Assembly: GCF_024171695.1 (NCBI RefSeq)
Contig: NZ_JAMTCF010000003.1
Span: 109,548-173,547, forward strand
Origin: Actinosynnema pretiosum
GTDB taxonomy: Bacteria > Actinomycetota > Actinomycetes > Mycobacteriales > Pseudonocardiaceae
Direction of reading: 5' to 3'
DNA length: 64,000 nucleotides
How positions within the stretch are numbered: position 1 is the stretch's first letter; each line of letters opens with the position of its first letter. Shown in pieces: positions 7,203 to 17,299 of this stretch. The notes under the pieces were generated by a model. The model was not told the DNA's origin. It saw only the letters and a program-made list of their open reading frames with translations, and searched no databases. Made by a program: the position numbers and the translations under genes.

Positions 7203-7685
7203 TCAGCGCGGCGCCACCCAGCGCTCCAGGTCCAGCTCGTCCACGATGGGGATCCCGTAGTCGCCGACCGACGGGATCTCCGGCTTCACCCGGCGCGACT
7301 CGCGCACCGCGTCCGAGCGCAGCGCCGTGAGGCGGAACCCGCGCCGCTGGTAGAACCGCAGCGCGTCCAGGTTGTCGTTGGTGGTCGTGAGCCTGATCCG
7401 GTTGCAGCCGAGCTGCCGCGCCCGGTGCACCACCGCCTCCAGCAGTGCGGTGCCGACCCCCCGGCCGCGCCGCAGGGCGTCGATGGTCACGATCTCCAGC
7501 AGGTTGTCGTTGGTCGTGTACGTGAGAAGCCCGAGGACCTGGTCTTGCTGCTCCACCAGGAATCCGGGCAAACTGGCCGGGAAGAACACCTGTCCGTGGG
7601 CCACGGAGGTGTGCGTCCCCCATAACTCCAGCACCAGACGGCCGACCACGATCCGGTCGGCTTCCTCGATCGCGCGAACCAGCAT
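7203..7685 (-). CDS. GNAT-family N-acetyltransferase
   Basis: A 160-residue protein from ATG 7685; an in-frame ATG at 7727 would add 14 residues and neither start has a clear ribosome site. The acetyl-CoA site RRGRGVGTALLEAV (motif R/Q-x-x-G-x-G/A) is followed by the LDALRFYQRRGFR segment near the C-terminus, both diagnostic of GNAT enzymes. Substrate unknown. It is divergent from the DevR-like regulator (60 bases between starts) and convergent with the macro-domain gene. Confidence 0.88.
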   Translation of the reverse strand: MLVRAIEEADRIVVGRLVLELWGTHTSVAHGQVFFPASLPGFLVEQQDQVLGLLTYTTNDNLLEIVTIDALRRGRGVGTALLEAVVHRARQLGCNRIRLTTTNDNLDALRFYQRRGFRLTALRSDAVRESRRVKPEIPSVGDYGIPIVDELDLERWVAPR

Positions 7686-7745
7686 CCCTGAACTGTCCCG
7701 AGCACCGGCTGCAGTGGGTACCGGCATCCGACCTATGGTTGATTC

Positions 7746-8375
7746 GTGACCATCCGGGTACTGCTGGTCGACGACCACGAGGTGGTCCGCAGGGGGCTCC
7801 GCGAACTGCTGGAGGACGAGGCCGACCTGAAGGTCGTGGCCGAGGCCGGGAGCGTTCGGGAGGCGGTCGTGCGGGCGCAGGCGAGCAAGCCAGACGTAGC
7901 CGTAGTCGACATGAGGTTGCCCGACGGCAACGGCGTCGAGCTGTGCGGGAGGCTCCAGGACCTGCCGGGCGGGCCGAGGTGCCTGGTGCTGACGGCGTTC
8001 GAGGACGACGAGGCGCTGGTCGGCGCGATCACGGCGGGGGCGTCCGGCTACCTGCTCAAGCAGGTGCGGGGCCAGGACCTCGTGCACGCGGTGCGGGAGG
8101 TGGCGGCCGGGCGGTCGCTGCTGGACCCGGTGACGACCTCGCGCGTGCTGGAGCGGATGCGCAAGCCGCAGGAGCCGGACGAGCTGGCGACGCTGACCGA
8201 GCAGGAGCGCCGGGTGCTGTCGCTGATCGGCGAGGGCCTGTCGAACCGGCAGATCGCCGAGCGGCTGTTCGTGGCCGAGAAGACGGTCAAGAACCACGTG
8301 ACGGCGGTGCTGTCGAAGCTCGGCATGGAGCGCCGGACGCAGGCCGCCGCGTGGGTGGCCCGCCGGGGGCGGTGA
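7746..8375 (+). CDS. NarL/LuxR-family response regulator, DevR (DosR)-like
   Basis: A 209-residue regulator. The receiver domain has acidic D9/D10, phospho-acceptor D55 (VVDMRLPDG), T83 and K105; a LuxR-type helix-turn-helix covers about 143-205 (LTEQERRVLSLIGEGLSNRQ). Size and architecture match DevR/DosR, and the GAF-type kinase gene lies next to it, convergent. The start is GTG 7746. DevR-type proteins bind GGGAC-YWWR-GTCCC palindromes in hypoxia control; two such palindromes occur upstream of the nearby cyd genes. The link is inference from these sites and gene order. Confidence 0.9.
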   Translation: MTIRVLLVDDHEVVRRGLRELLEDEADLKVVAEAGSVREAVVRAQASKPDVAVVDMRLPDGNGVELCGRLQDLPGGPRCLVLTAFEDDEALVGAITAGASGYLLKQVRGQDLVHAVREVAAGRSLLDPVTTSRVLERMRKPQEPDELATLTEQERRVLSLIGEGLSNRQIAERLFVAEKTVKNHVTAVLSKLGMERRTQAAAWVARRGR

Positions 8376-8390
8376 CCGACTCCGGTCGGT
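8375..8390 (+). terminator. Small hairpin after the response regulator
   Basis: ACCGAC-TCCG-GTCGGT overlaps the stop codon region of the regulator gene and is followed by six C. A weak terminator candidate; the 195-base gap to the convergent kinase gene holds further GC-rich dyads but no gene. Confidence 0.35.
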
Positions 8391-8570
8391 CCCCCCGGTC
8401 CGGCCGACCGGCCCGCCCCGACCGGGTGACGCGGCTCGGCTGACGGCCCCCGCAACGGGGTCCAGTCGGCCGCAGGAGCGCCTGCCCCCGGTGGGGTGGG
8501 GTCCTCGAACGTCCGGTTCGGCGGGCGGGCGGCTGAGGCGGTGTCGCGGCGCGGGAGCGCCCGGCCGTCG

Positions 8571-9685
<1,115 letters not shown>

Positions 9686-9689
<4 letters not shown>

Positions 9690-12600
9690 CGGGCGGGCCT
9701 CATCGACAGGACCAGGTCGGCGTGCCTGGTCTCCTCGGGCCGGTGCGTGATGTGGACCACGGTTTTCCCTCGCAGCGCTACGTCGAGCCGGTCGAGCAGG
9801 GCCTCGGCCGTGGGGCGGTCCAGGTGCGCGGTCGGCTCGTCGAGCAGCACCAGGTCGGCGTCGTGCAGCAGCGCCCTGGCCAGCGCCACGCGCTGGGCCT
9901 CGCCGCCGGAGAGCAGGGTGGGGCCGATCATCGTGTCGAGCCGGTCGACCCACTCGGGCAGCCCGGCGGTGACCAGCGCCTCGCGGAGCCGGTCGTCGTC
10001 GGCGTGCGCGTCGCCGAGCTTGAGGTTCTCCCTGAGGGTGGTGGACACCAGCATCGGCTCCTGCGGGCACCAGGCGATCCGCTCGGGGCGGCTGACCCGG
10101 CCGCGCTCGGGCTCCAGGAAGCCGAGGAGCAGCGCGAACAGCGTGGACTTGCCCGCGCCGGACGGTCCGACGACGGCGATCCGCTCGCCCGCGCCGGGGG
10201 TCAGGGTGAAGTCGCGGAGCACGGGTTCGGCCGAGCCCGGCCAGCGGACGTCCACGTTCTCCAGCTTGGCGGGCCCGGTCGCGGGCCTCGCCTCGGGGTG
10301 CCGCTCGGTGATCCGGCCGTAGGCCTCGCGCAGCGCGGTGCGGTGCTGGGCGGCGGCGGGCAGCGTGCTCAGCGTCTCGACCAGTGCCAGCGGGACGAGG
10401 CCGAGGACGGGGATCAGCAGCGGGTCGACGTCGCCCGCGAGCGCGGTGCACACCACGGCGGCCAGGCCGGTCGCGAGGGTGATCAGGCCGGTGGCCGCGC
10501 CCGCGCCGAACGCCTGGCGGCGGGTCTGCCGCGCCAGCTCGGCGTCGACGGCGGCGAGCCCGGCCCGGTAGCGGCCCTCGGCGCGGAACGCGATGAGGTC
10601 GGGTGCGGCGGTGAGCAGGGTCAGCACGTCCTCGGAGACCCGGCGGCGGCCCCTGGCGAGCGCGGTGGTGGCGCGGCGGTCGAGCGCGGCGGCCAGCAGC
10701 GGCGCGGCGAGCCCGCCGACCAGCAGGAACGCCGCGAGCGCCAGGCCGGCGACCGGCTGGATGACGGTGAACAGGACCACGGCGGCGAGGCCGACCCCCG
10801 CGGCGGCGAGCGGCGGCTGGAGCACCCTGGGCACCAGGTCGCGGACGGTGTCGGTGTCGTCCACCAGCCGGGTCAGCTCGGCCCGGCCGGGTCGCAGGCT
10901 GCGCCACATGTCGATGCGCAGCGCGTCGGCGAACCGGAACGCGGCGTCGTGCGTGACGAGCCGCTCCAGGTAGCGCAGCACGCCCTTGGCCAGCGCGCAC
11001 GCCCGCACGCCCACGGTGATCACGGACAGGGTGAGGATCGGCGGCTGGGTGGAGGCCTTGGCGATCAGGTAGGCCGAGAGGGCGGTGAGGGCGACGCCGC
11101 TGAGCAGCGCGGCCGTGCCGATGGCGGCGCCGCCGAGCAGCAGGCGGGTGGGGCGGGGGGTGCGCGGGGTGGCGCTCTCGCGGTCGGCGGCGCGCACGGC
11201 GGTCGCCTCGTCGGCGGTGTCGGCGGCCTCGGCGAGCCGGTGGGTGGCGAGCACGACGGCGGCCCCGCCCTCGGCGGCGGCGGTGATCGCGGCCATGACC
11301 TTGGCGGCGGTGGCCGGGTCGAGGTGGGCGGTCGGCTCGTCGAGCAGCAGCACGTCCGCGCCGGTGCTCAGGGCGCGCGCCACGGCGACGCGCTGCCGCT
11401 CGCCGGTGGACAGCTCGGCGATCGGCCGGTCGACCAGGTGCTCGGCGGCGACCCGCCGCAGCACCTCGTGGTCGACGCGGCCGGTGGTCAGCTCCAGCTC
11501 CTCGGCGACGGTGCGGGCGGCGAACGCGGGCCGCTGCGGCACCCAGGCGACGCTGCCGCGCACCCGGACCTCGCCGGAGGTGGGGGCGAGGAAGCCGAGC
11601 AGGGCGGCGATGGTGGTGGACTTGCCGCGCCCGCTGGGGGCGTCCAGGTGGTGCACCTGCCCCGGTCGGACGGTGAGGCTCAGCCCGTCGGGGGCGAACC
11701 CGCCGCGCCGCTCGACGCGCAGGTCGCGCACCTCCACGCCGGTCTCGCCCGCCTCCGGGACGGTGACCTCCCCCTGCGGGGAGTCGACGACCTCGGCGAC
11801 CCGGCGGACCGCCTCCAGGCCGTCCTCGCTGGCGTGGTGGGCGGCGCCCGCGTTGCGCAGCGGCAGGTAGCAGTCGGGGGCCAGGATCAGCACGATCAGG
11901 CCGGTGGCCAGGCTCATGTCCCCGTAGACCAGGCGGACGCCGATGCCGACCGCGATGAGCGCGACCGACAGCGACGCGGCGATCTCCAGCACGAGCGCGG
12001 ACAGGAACGCGACGCGCAGCGTGCCCATGGTCGCCCTGCGGTGGGCGTCGCCGGTGCGGCGGACCGCCTCGGCCTGGGCCTGGGCGCGGCCGAACGCGGT
12101 GAGCACCGGCAGGGCGCGGACCAGCTCGTGCAGCCGGGCGGAGAGCTTCTCGGTGGTGGTCGCGACCTTCGCGACCTTCTGCTCGGTGAACTTGCCGATC
12201 AGGATGGCGAACACCGGGATCAGCGGGATGGTGATGGCGATCAGCACCGCGGAGGTGGGGTCGCTGAGCAGGATCCACAGGCCGACGGCGGGCGGCACGA
12301 CGGCCGTGGTCACCAGCGCGGGCAGGTAGCGGGTGAAGTAGGCGTCGAGCGCGTCGAGCCCCTTGGTGGCCAGCGCGGTCAGCTCGGCCGGGCCGCGCTC
12401 GGTGATCCACGCCGGGCCGTTGGCGAGCGAGCGGTCGAGCAGGGCGGCGCGCAGCTCCTCCTTGGCGCCTGCCGCCGCGCGCGCGGCGGCGGACTCGGTG
12501 GCCCAGGCGAGCAGGGCGCGGGCGGTGACGGTCGCCGCGATCGGCCACAGCTGCGGGGAGCCGCCCGCGACGAGGTCGGCGAGCGCGGTGCCGAGGGTGA

Positions 12601-12751
12601 CCGCCTGCGCCACCAGGGCGACGGCGGTGCAGCCCGCGAGGAAGGCGCACAGGACCAGGGCCCGGCGCGCTGAACCGGACAGCTTCGGCAGCGCGCCGAG
12701 CGGGCCCCGCCCCGGCTTTTTCCTGGCGGGAAGGTCACCGGGGAAGCTCAC
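9686..12751 (-). CDS. cydDC: Fused CydD-CydC thiol/haem ABC transporter
   Basis: A 1021-residue fusion of two membrane-ATPase halves. Residues about 30-330 are the CydD membrane part, with ATPase Walker [10 protein letters not shown] (371-379), signature LSTGE and [12 protein letters not shown]; the second half repeats this with Walker [10 protein letters not shown], signature LSGGE and [11 protein letters not shown]. CydDC exports glutathione or cysteine, or carries haem, and is needed to assemble cytochrome bd. GTG 12751 is the best start because upstream codons are low-quality. Such fusions are common in actinobacteria. The gene is followed by the overlapping sensor kinase and lies downstream of cydAB, from which the opposite-strand TIR gene separates it. 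Confidence 0.93.
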
Positions 12752-12809
12752 GGTTCCACGGTATGCCGAGGTGGGCGCGCGTGTGCGGGGCGACGGTCCC
12801 GGCCCGCGT

Positions 12810-12823
12810 GGGACCAAGGTCCC
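12810..12823. promoter_or_regulatory. DosR/DevR-type box upstream of cydDC
   Basis: GGGACCAAGGTCCC is a perfect 14-bp palindrome fitting the DosR/DevR core GGGAC-YWWR-GTCCC. It is 59-72 bases upstream of the cydDC GTG and 86-99 bases upstream of the divergent TIR gene. The identical sequence occurs upstream of cydA at 16616-16629. Confidence 0.7.
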
Positions 12824-12908
12824 GGGACCCCCTCGGGCGCGCCCCGTCACCGCCCGGCTCCGCGCAGAAGTGCGGGAAGGGCGCGGTGCGGGCGGGCTAG
12901 CCTGCGGT

Positions 12909-13898
12909 GTGCCGCCCTCGGAGGAGTCCCCCATCCGCGTCTTCCTGAGCTACGCGCAGGACGACGACCACGTGCTCGGCTTCATCGACCCGTTCACCCG
13001 CGCGCTGGAGCAGTTCGCCTTCTCCGACCGGGGTAGGCGCGTCGAGGTCTTCGTCGACCGCTCCGACCTGGTGTGGGGCCAGGAGTGGCGCAGCGGCATC
13101 GACCAGGCGATCGACAGCGCGCCGGTGTTCCTGCCGCTGATCACCAACCTGTACTTCGACCGCCCGTACTGCCGCAAGGAGCTGCACCGCTTCCACAGCG
13201 AGGCCGACCGGCGGGGCGTGCCGTCGCTGCTGCTGCCGGTCGTGCTGCTCGGGCACCGGATGCTCACCCCCGACCACGAGGACCCGCTGGTGCGGGTGAT
13301 CAGCGAGCGCCAGTACCGGGACCTGCGGGAGGCGATGCTGGAGGGCAGCGGGTCGGCGGTGTGGCGGCGGGCGGTGCTGGCGCTGGCGGGCGACCTGGTG
13401 GACGTGGTGGAGGAGGCCGAGCGGGTGCTGGCCACCGCTCCCCCGGCCCTGGGCGCCGACGGGGACCCGCTGCTCGGCGCGTTCCGCGAGCGGCACCGGG
13501 CGGTGGGGGCGCTGCTGGCCGAGGTGCGCGCGGCGCTGTCGGACGAGCTGGTGGCCGCCGAGCGCGCCTCGACGCGGCCCGCTCCGGAGGCGCAGCGGAT
13601 CGCGCTGGGCGTGGCCGCCTCGCTGCGGGTGCTCGGCGAGCGGTTCAGCGACGGGTGCCGGGACTACGAGGCGGCGGTGGCCGGGGCGCTGGCCCCGGAG
13701 CGGCGGGCGGGCGCGGCGGGGATGGCCGACGAGGTGGCGGCGCTGTGGGCGGACGAGCGGGCGGTGTCCGGACTGCTCGACCGCTTCCGGCCGCTGGAGG
13801 AGAAGTACGCGCCGCTGCGGCACACGCTGCGGACGCTGCGACGCGGCTGCAAGTCGCTGCAGACGGCGCTGCTGCTGGTCGAGCGCGGGTCCGGCTGA
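12909..13898 (+). CDS. TIR-domain protein
   Basis: About 329 residues from GTG 12909. The N-terminal TIR domain (about 8-140) has box 1 IRVFLSYAQDDD, the RVEVFVDRSDLVWGQEWRSG loop with a glutamate near position 59, and YFDRPYCRKEL as the third conserved block. Prokaryotic TIR domains often cleave NAD in antiphage defence or make nucleotide signals; the catalytic glutamate assignment is tentative. Residues about 150-329 are alpha-helical with no recognised family and may be the regulatory part. It lies between cydDC and cydAB on the other strand, a position unrelated to known TIR operons. No partner sensor gene is adjacent. Confidence 0.8.
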   Translation: MPPSEESPIRVFLSYAQDDDHVLGFIDPFTRALEQFAFSDRGRRVEVFVDRSDLVWGQEWRSGIDQAIDSAPVFLPLITNLYFDRPYCRKELHRFHSEADRRGVPSLLLPVVLLGHRMLTPDHEDPLVRVISERQYRDLREAMLEGSGSAVWRRAVLALAGDLVDVVEEAERVLATAPPALGADGDPLLGAFRERHRAVGALLAEVRAALSDELVAAERASTRPAPEAQRIALGVAASLRVLGERFSDGCRDYEAAVAGALAPERRAGAAGMADEVAALWADERAVSGLLDRFRPLEEKYAPLRHTLRTLRRGCKSLQTALLLVERGSG

Positions 13899-13922
13899 GC
13901 GGGGTCGGGCCGGGGAAGAGAA

Positions 13923-13957
13923 CCGGCCCCGCCGCGTGCGCCGCGAGGCGGGGCCGG
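13923..13957. terminator. GC-rich hairpin between TIR gene and cydB
   Basis: CCGGCCCCGCC (13923-13933) pairs with 13947-13957. It lies between convergent genes; a second dyad with arms GGGGTGG/CCACCCC follows at about 13984-14016. Confidence 0.7.
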
Positions 13958-14025
13958 AGTCCGGCGGCACCTGGGGGTCGTGCGGGGGTGGCCGCGGGTA
14001 CCGCGCGACCACCCCCTGCCCCTGG

Positions 14026-15030
14026 TTACGACGGGACGTGCACCGGGGGGATGTTCTTGACCCCGATGCGCTTGCGGAACACCCAGTAGGTCCAGCCCTG
14101 GTAGACCAGCACGGCGGGCGCGCCGAAGGCGGAGACCCAGGTCATGACGGTCAGGGTGTACGAGCTGGAGGACGCGTTCTCGATCGTCAGCGAGAACGCC
14201 GGGTCGACCGTGGACGGCAGCACGTTCGGGTACATGGCCCCGAACAGCGCGATCACGGTGGCCACGACCGCGAGGCCCATCAGCGCGAACGCCTGCCCCT
14301 CGCGCTTCACCCACAGCCGGGCCAGCGAGCCGACCGCCGCGAGCAGCACCACGACGGTGGCGCCCCAGGTGGCGGCGGTGCCGAACTCGAACTGCACCAG
14401 CAGCAGGGTCGCGACCAGCGGCAGCAGCGCGACCGGGGCCATCTTGAACACCAGCGCGCGGGCCCGCTCCCGGATCTCGCCCTCGGTCTTGAGCGCGGTG
14501 AACAGCGCGCCGTGGACCAGCGAGAACCCGGAGACGGCCAGGCCGCCGACGACCCCCTGCCAGGTGATGTAGCTGAACGGCCCGCCGACCCGGTCGCCGA
14601 TCGCGTCGATCGGGAGGCCGTAGACGTTGGTGGTGAGCACGAAGCCGATGCCGAAGGAGGCGACCCAGGACGTCGTGATGATCACGAGGTCCCAGTTCCT
14701 GCGCCAGCGCTCGCTGTCGACCTTGCCCCGGTACTCGAAGGCCACGCCGCGCCCGATGAGCGCGACCAGGAACAGCAGCAGCGCGAGGAAAGCGGTGCTG
14801 AACAGCGACGCGTACCAGAGCGGGAAGGCGGCGAACGTGGCCGCGCCCGCGACGATCAGCCAGACCTCGTTGCCGTCCCAGACCGGTCCGATCGTGTTGA
14901 TCATGACCCGGCGCTCGGTGTTGTCCTTGCCCAGAACCGGCAGCAGCATCCCGACGCCGAAGTCGAAACCCTCCAGGAAGAGGAAGCCCAGCCAGAACAG
15001 GGCGATCACGCAGAACCAGAACGTCTCCAC
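14026..15030 (-). CDS. cydB: Cytochrome bd ubiquinol/menaquinol oxidase subunit II
   Basis: A 334-residue membrane protein opening METFWFCVIALFWLGFLFLE, with about eight to nine hydrophobic helices and the conserved GFDFGVGMLLPVLG and GNEVWLIVAGAATFAAFP segments of CydB. It is the structural partner of CydA in the high-affinity terminal oxidase, which reduces oxygen to water without pumping protons and supports growth at low oxygen. The gene follows cydA by 14 bases and is surely co-transcribed. Confidence 0.96.
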   Translation of the reverse strand: METFWFCVIALFWLGFLFLEGFDFGVGMLLPVLGKDNTERRVMINTIGPVWDGNEVWLIVAGAATFAAFPLWYASLFSTAFLALLLFLVALIGRGVAFEYRGKVDSERWRRNWDLVIITTSWVASFGIGFVLTTNVYGLPIDAIGDRVGGPFSYITWQGVVGGLAVSGFSLVHGALFTALKTEGEIRERARALVFKMAPVALLPLVATLLLVQFEFGTAATWGATVVVLLAAVGSLARLWVKREGQAFALMGLAVVATVIALFGAMYPNVLPSTVDPAFSLTIENASSSSYTLTVMTWVSAFGAPAVLVYQGWTYWVFRKRIGVKNIPPVHVPS

Positions 15031-15044
15031 GTCAGCACCCCCTC

Positions 15045-16577
15045 TCAGTACGCGAACGCGAGGACGTCGTCATCGTCATCGCTCTTGTCGTCGGAGTCCT
15101 TGTCCTTGCCGTCGCCGGTCGGGGCCTTCACCGGCGGCATGACGCCGGCGACACCGCCCGCGACGTACTTCTTGAGGAGGAAGCCCTCCACGACCGCGAG
15201 CGCGCCGTACAGCAGGGTCAGCACGGTGACCGAGGTCAGCACCTCGCCGACCGTGTTGGCCGAGACCGCGCTGGCGGTGAACATCCAGACCCCGTCGACG
15301 CCCGTCGGGTTCGGCGCGACCACGAACGGCTGGCGCCCCATCTCCGTGAAGATCCAGCCGAAGCTGTTGCCCAGGAACGGGGTGGCGATGCTGAGCAGCA
15401 TCAGCCGGGGGAACCACTTGCCGGTCGGCGCCTGCCTGCCGCCCCTGACCAGCCACAGCGCCACCGCGCCGACCAGCGCCGAGATCGCGCCGAAGCCGAT
15501 CATCAGGCGGAAGCCCCAGTAGGTGACCGGCAGCATCGGCACGTAGTCGATGGGCTGGCCGGACAGCTCGCCGAGCCGGTCGTCGACCGGGTAGTTCTCG
15601 CCGTACTTGGCCTGGTACTCGGTCACCAGGTCCTGCACGCCCTTGACCTCGCTGGAGAAGTCGTTGTGCGCCAGGAAGGACAGCAGGGCCGGGACGGTGA
15701 TGCTCTTGACCGACTCGCAGTCCGCGCGGCTCACGTCGCCGACCGCGAAGATCGAGAACGCGGCGGGCTCCTCGGTGTGGCACAGCGCCTCGGCGGCGGC
15801 CATCTTCATGGGCTGCTGCTGGAACATCAGCTTGCCCTGGAAGTCGCCGGTGATGGCGAGGCCGACGAACGAGACGATGCCGACCCACGCGCCCAGCTTC
15901 ACCGAGGCGCGCCACACGGGCTCCTCGTCGCTGCGCTTCCACAGGTGCCAGCAGGCGATGCCGACCAGGAACGCGGCGGCCACGGCGAACGCGCCGAAGA
16001 TGACGTGCGGGAAGGCCGCGAGGGTGGTGTTGTTGGTGAGCACCTCGCCGATCGAGACCAGCTGCGGGCGGCCCTCGTCGGAGATGATCGTGCCGACCGG
16101 GTGCTGCATCCACGAGTTGGCGGCCAGGATGAAGTAGGCCGACAGCATCGTCGCGAGCGAGAACGCCCAGGCGCACGCCAGGTGCGCCTTCTTGGACAGC
16201 CGGTCCCAGCCGAAGATCCACAGCCCGAGGAACGTGGACTCGACGAAGAACGCCGCGAGGCCCTCCATCGCCAGCGGCGCGCCGAAGACGTCCCCGACGA
16301 AGCGCGAGTAGGCGCTCCAGTTCATGCCGAACTGGAACTCCTGGACGATGCCCGTCACCACGCCCATGGCGAAGTTGATCAGGAGCAGCTTGCCCCAGAA
16401 CTTCGTCATGGCGAGGTACTTGCGATCGCCCGTGCGCACCCACGCCGTCTGCATCGCCGCGACCAGCAGCGAGAGACCGATCGTCAGCGGCACCATCAGG
16501 AAGTGGTAGACGGTGGTGATGCCGAATTGCCACCGCGACAGGTCGAGGACGTTCACACGGTGACCGTAAGTCGACAT
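15045..16577 (-). CDS. cydA: Cytochrome bd oxidase subunit I
   Basis: A 510-residue membrane protein. The haem b595 ligand region WQFGITTVYHF (H25), the TTLAAFPHVIFGAF segment with the second histidine ligand and TEMGRQPF with the methionine ligand are all present, as is a short Q-loop typical of Gram-positive CydA. The C-terminus carries an unusual acidic tail (DGKDKDSDDKSDDDDD). ATG 16577 is annotated; GTG 16556 would start nearer the usual N-terminus and neither has a good ribosome site. First gene of cydAB, with a DevR-type palindrome 39-52 bases upstream. Confidence 0.96.
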   Translation of the reverse strand: MSTYGHRVNVLDLSRWQFGITTVYHFLMVPLTIGLSLLVAAMQTAWVRTGDRKYLAMTKFWGKLLLINFAMGVVTGIVQEFQFGMNWSAYSRFVGDVFGAPLAMEGLAAFFVESTFLGLWIFGWDRLSKKAHLACAWAFSLATMLSAYFILAANSWMQHPVGTIISDEGRPQLVSIGEVLTNNTTLAAFPHVIFGAFAVAAAFLVGIACWHLWKRSDEEPVWRASVKLGAWVGIVSFVGLAITGDFQGKLMFQQQPMKMAAAEALCHTEEPAAFSIFAVGDVSRADCESVKSITVPALLSFLAHNDFSSEVKGVQDLVTEYQAKYGENYPVDDRLGELSGQPIDYVPMLPVTYWGFRLMIGFGAISALVGAVALWLVRGGRQAPTGKWFPRLMLLSIATPFLGNSFGWIFTEMGRQPFVVAPNPTGVDGVWMFTASAVSANTVGEVLTSVTVLTLLYGALAVVEGFLLKKYVAGGVAGVMPPVKAPTGDGKDKDSDDKSDDDDDVLAFAY

Positions 16578-16615
16578 AGGGGTGGCATCTCAGGTGCCGT
16601 GGTCCTGCGGTGCCC

Positions 16616-16629
16616 GGGACCAAGGTCCC
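16616..16629. promoter_or_regulatory. DosR/DevR-type box upstream of cydA
   Basis: GGGACCAAGGTCCC, with flanking C/G making 16 bp (16615-16630), is identical to the palindrome upstream of cydDC. It lies 39-52 bases before the cydA ATG, a normal activator position for a promoter with a short leader, and just after the stop of the IclR gene. Confidence 0.7.
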
Positions 16630-16637
16630 GTGATCGA

Positions 16638-17297
16638 TCAGCGCAGCGCGTCCGCCACCTGCTGCGCGGCGGCCACCACTTGCGGACCGACCCGGTCGCC
16701 GACCAGCTCGTTGAGGGAGACCACCCCGACGCTGGCGCGCAGCCCGTGCACCCCCCTGACGGGGGCCGCTACGCCGAACGCGCCGTGTTGCAGCTCGCCC
16801 GATGAGACGATCCACTGCAACCCCTCGGTCGAGAGGCCGATGGCCCGTCCGGCCGCACCGCGGTGGGCCGGGTGCCGACTGCCGACCCGGTAGGCGACGT
16901 GAAAAGCGGTCCACGACGGTTCCACCACGGCTACGGCCTGTGCCTCCGCCCCGTCCGCGACCGTCAGGTGCGCGGTGGCGCCCACCGCCTCGGCGAGCTC
17001 GCGCAGCGCGGGCTGCGCGGCGATGCGCAGCTGCGGCAGCACGTTGGCGGCCAACCGCAGCACGCCGAGGCCCAGCCGGACCTTGGAGCCCTCGCGGCGC
17101 ACCAGGCCGCGCGCCTGGAGCGGGACGAGCAGCCGGTAGACGGCCGCGCGGGACGCGCCGATGGCGGTGGCCAGCTCGCTGATGGTGGGCGCGTCGGACT
17201 CGGCGTCGGCGACGGCCTGGAGCAGCGCGAGGCCCCGCTCCAGGGTCAGCGAGCTCTCCTTCTGGTCGGCGCGCCCGGCCTCCGGTGACCGGCTCAC
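16638..17297 (-). CDS. IclR-family regulator of homogentisate catabolism
   Basis: A 219-residue regulator. The helix-turn-helix (about 20-80: LERGLALLQAVADAE, then TISELATAIGASRAAVYRLL) is followed by an IclR effector domain (about 95-215), slightly shorter than the family norm. GTG 17297 follows GGAGGGGT; the gene starts two bases after the fumarylacetoacetase stop, so they are in one operon. IclR proteins of aromatic pathways bind ring-cleavage products. A PcaR/PobR-like palindrome in front of this operon and of the divergent hmgA is the likely target (inference). Confidence 0.88.
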   Translation of the reverse strand: MSRSPEAGRADQKESSLTLERGLALLQAVADAESDAPTISELATAIGASRAAVYRLLVPLQARGLVRREGSKVRLGLGVLRLAANVLPQLRIAAQPALRELAEAVGATAHLTVADGAEAQAVAVVEPSWTAFHVAYRVGSRHPAHRGAAGRAIGLSTEGLQWIVSSGELQHGAFGVAAPVRGVHGLRASVGVVSLNELVGDRVGPQVVAAAQQVADALR

Positions 17298-17299
17298 GA

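Noticed and set aside
9722..12673. Near 1-kb to 3-kb open frame on the plus strand opposite cydDC
   Set aside because: It is the mirror of a clear ABC transporter in high-GC DNA; its translation is Gly/Arg/Gln-rich with no motif.
12909..13898. FxsC-type TIR-like protein of an FxSxx-COOH peptide system
   Set aside because: No radical SAM FxsB or FxSxx peptide gene is adjacent and box 1 is of the ordinary TIR kind.
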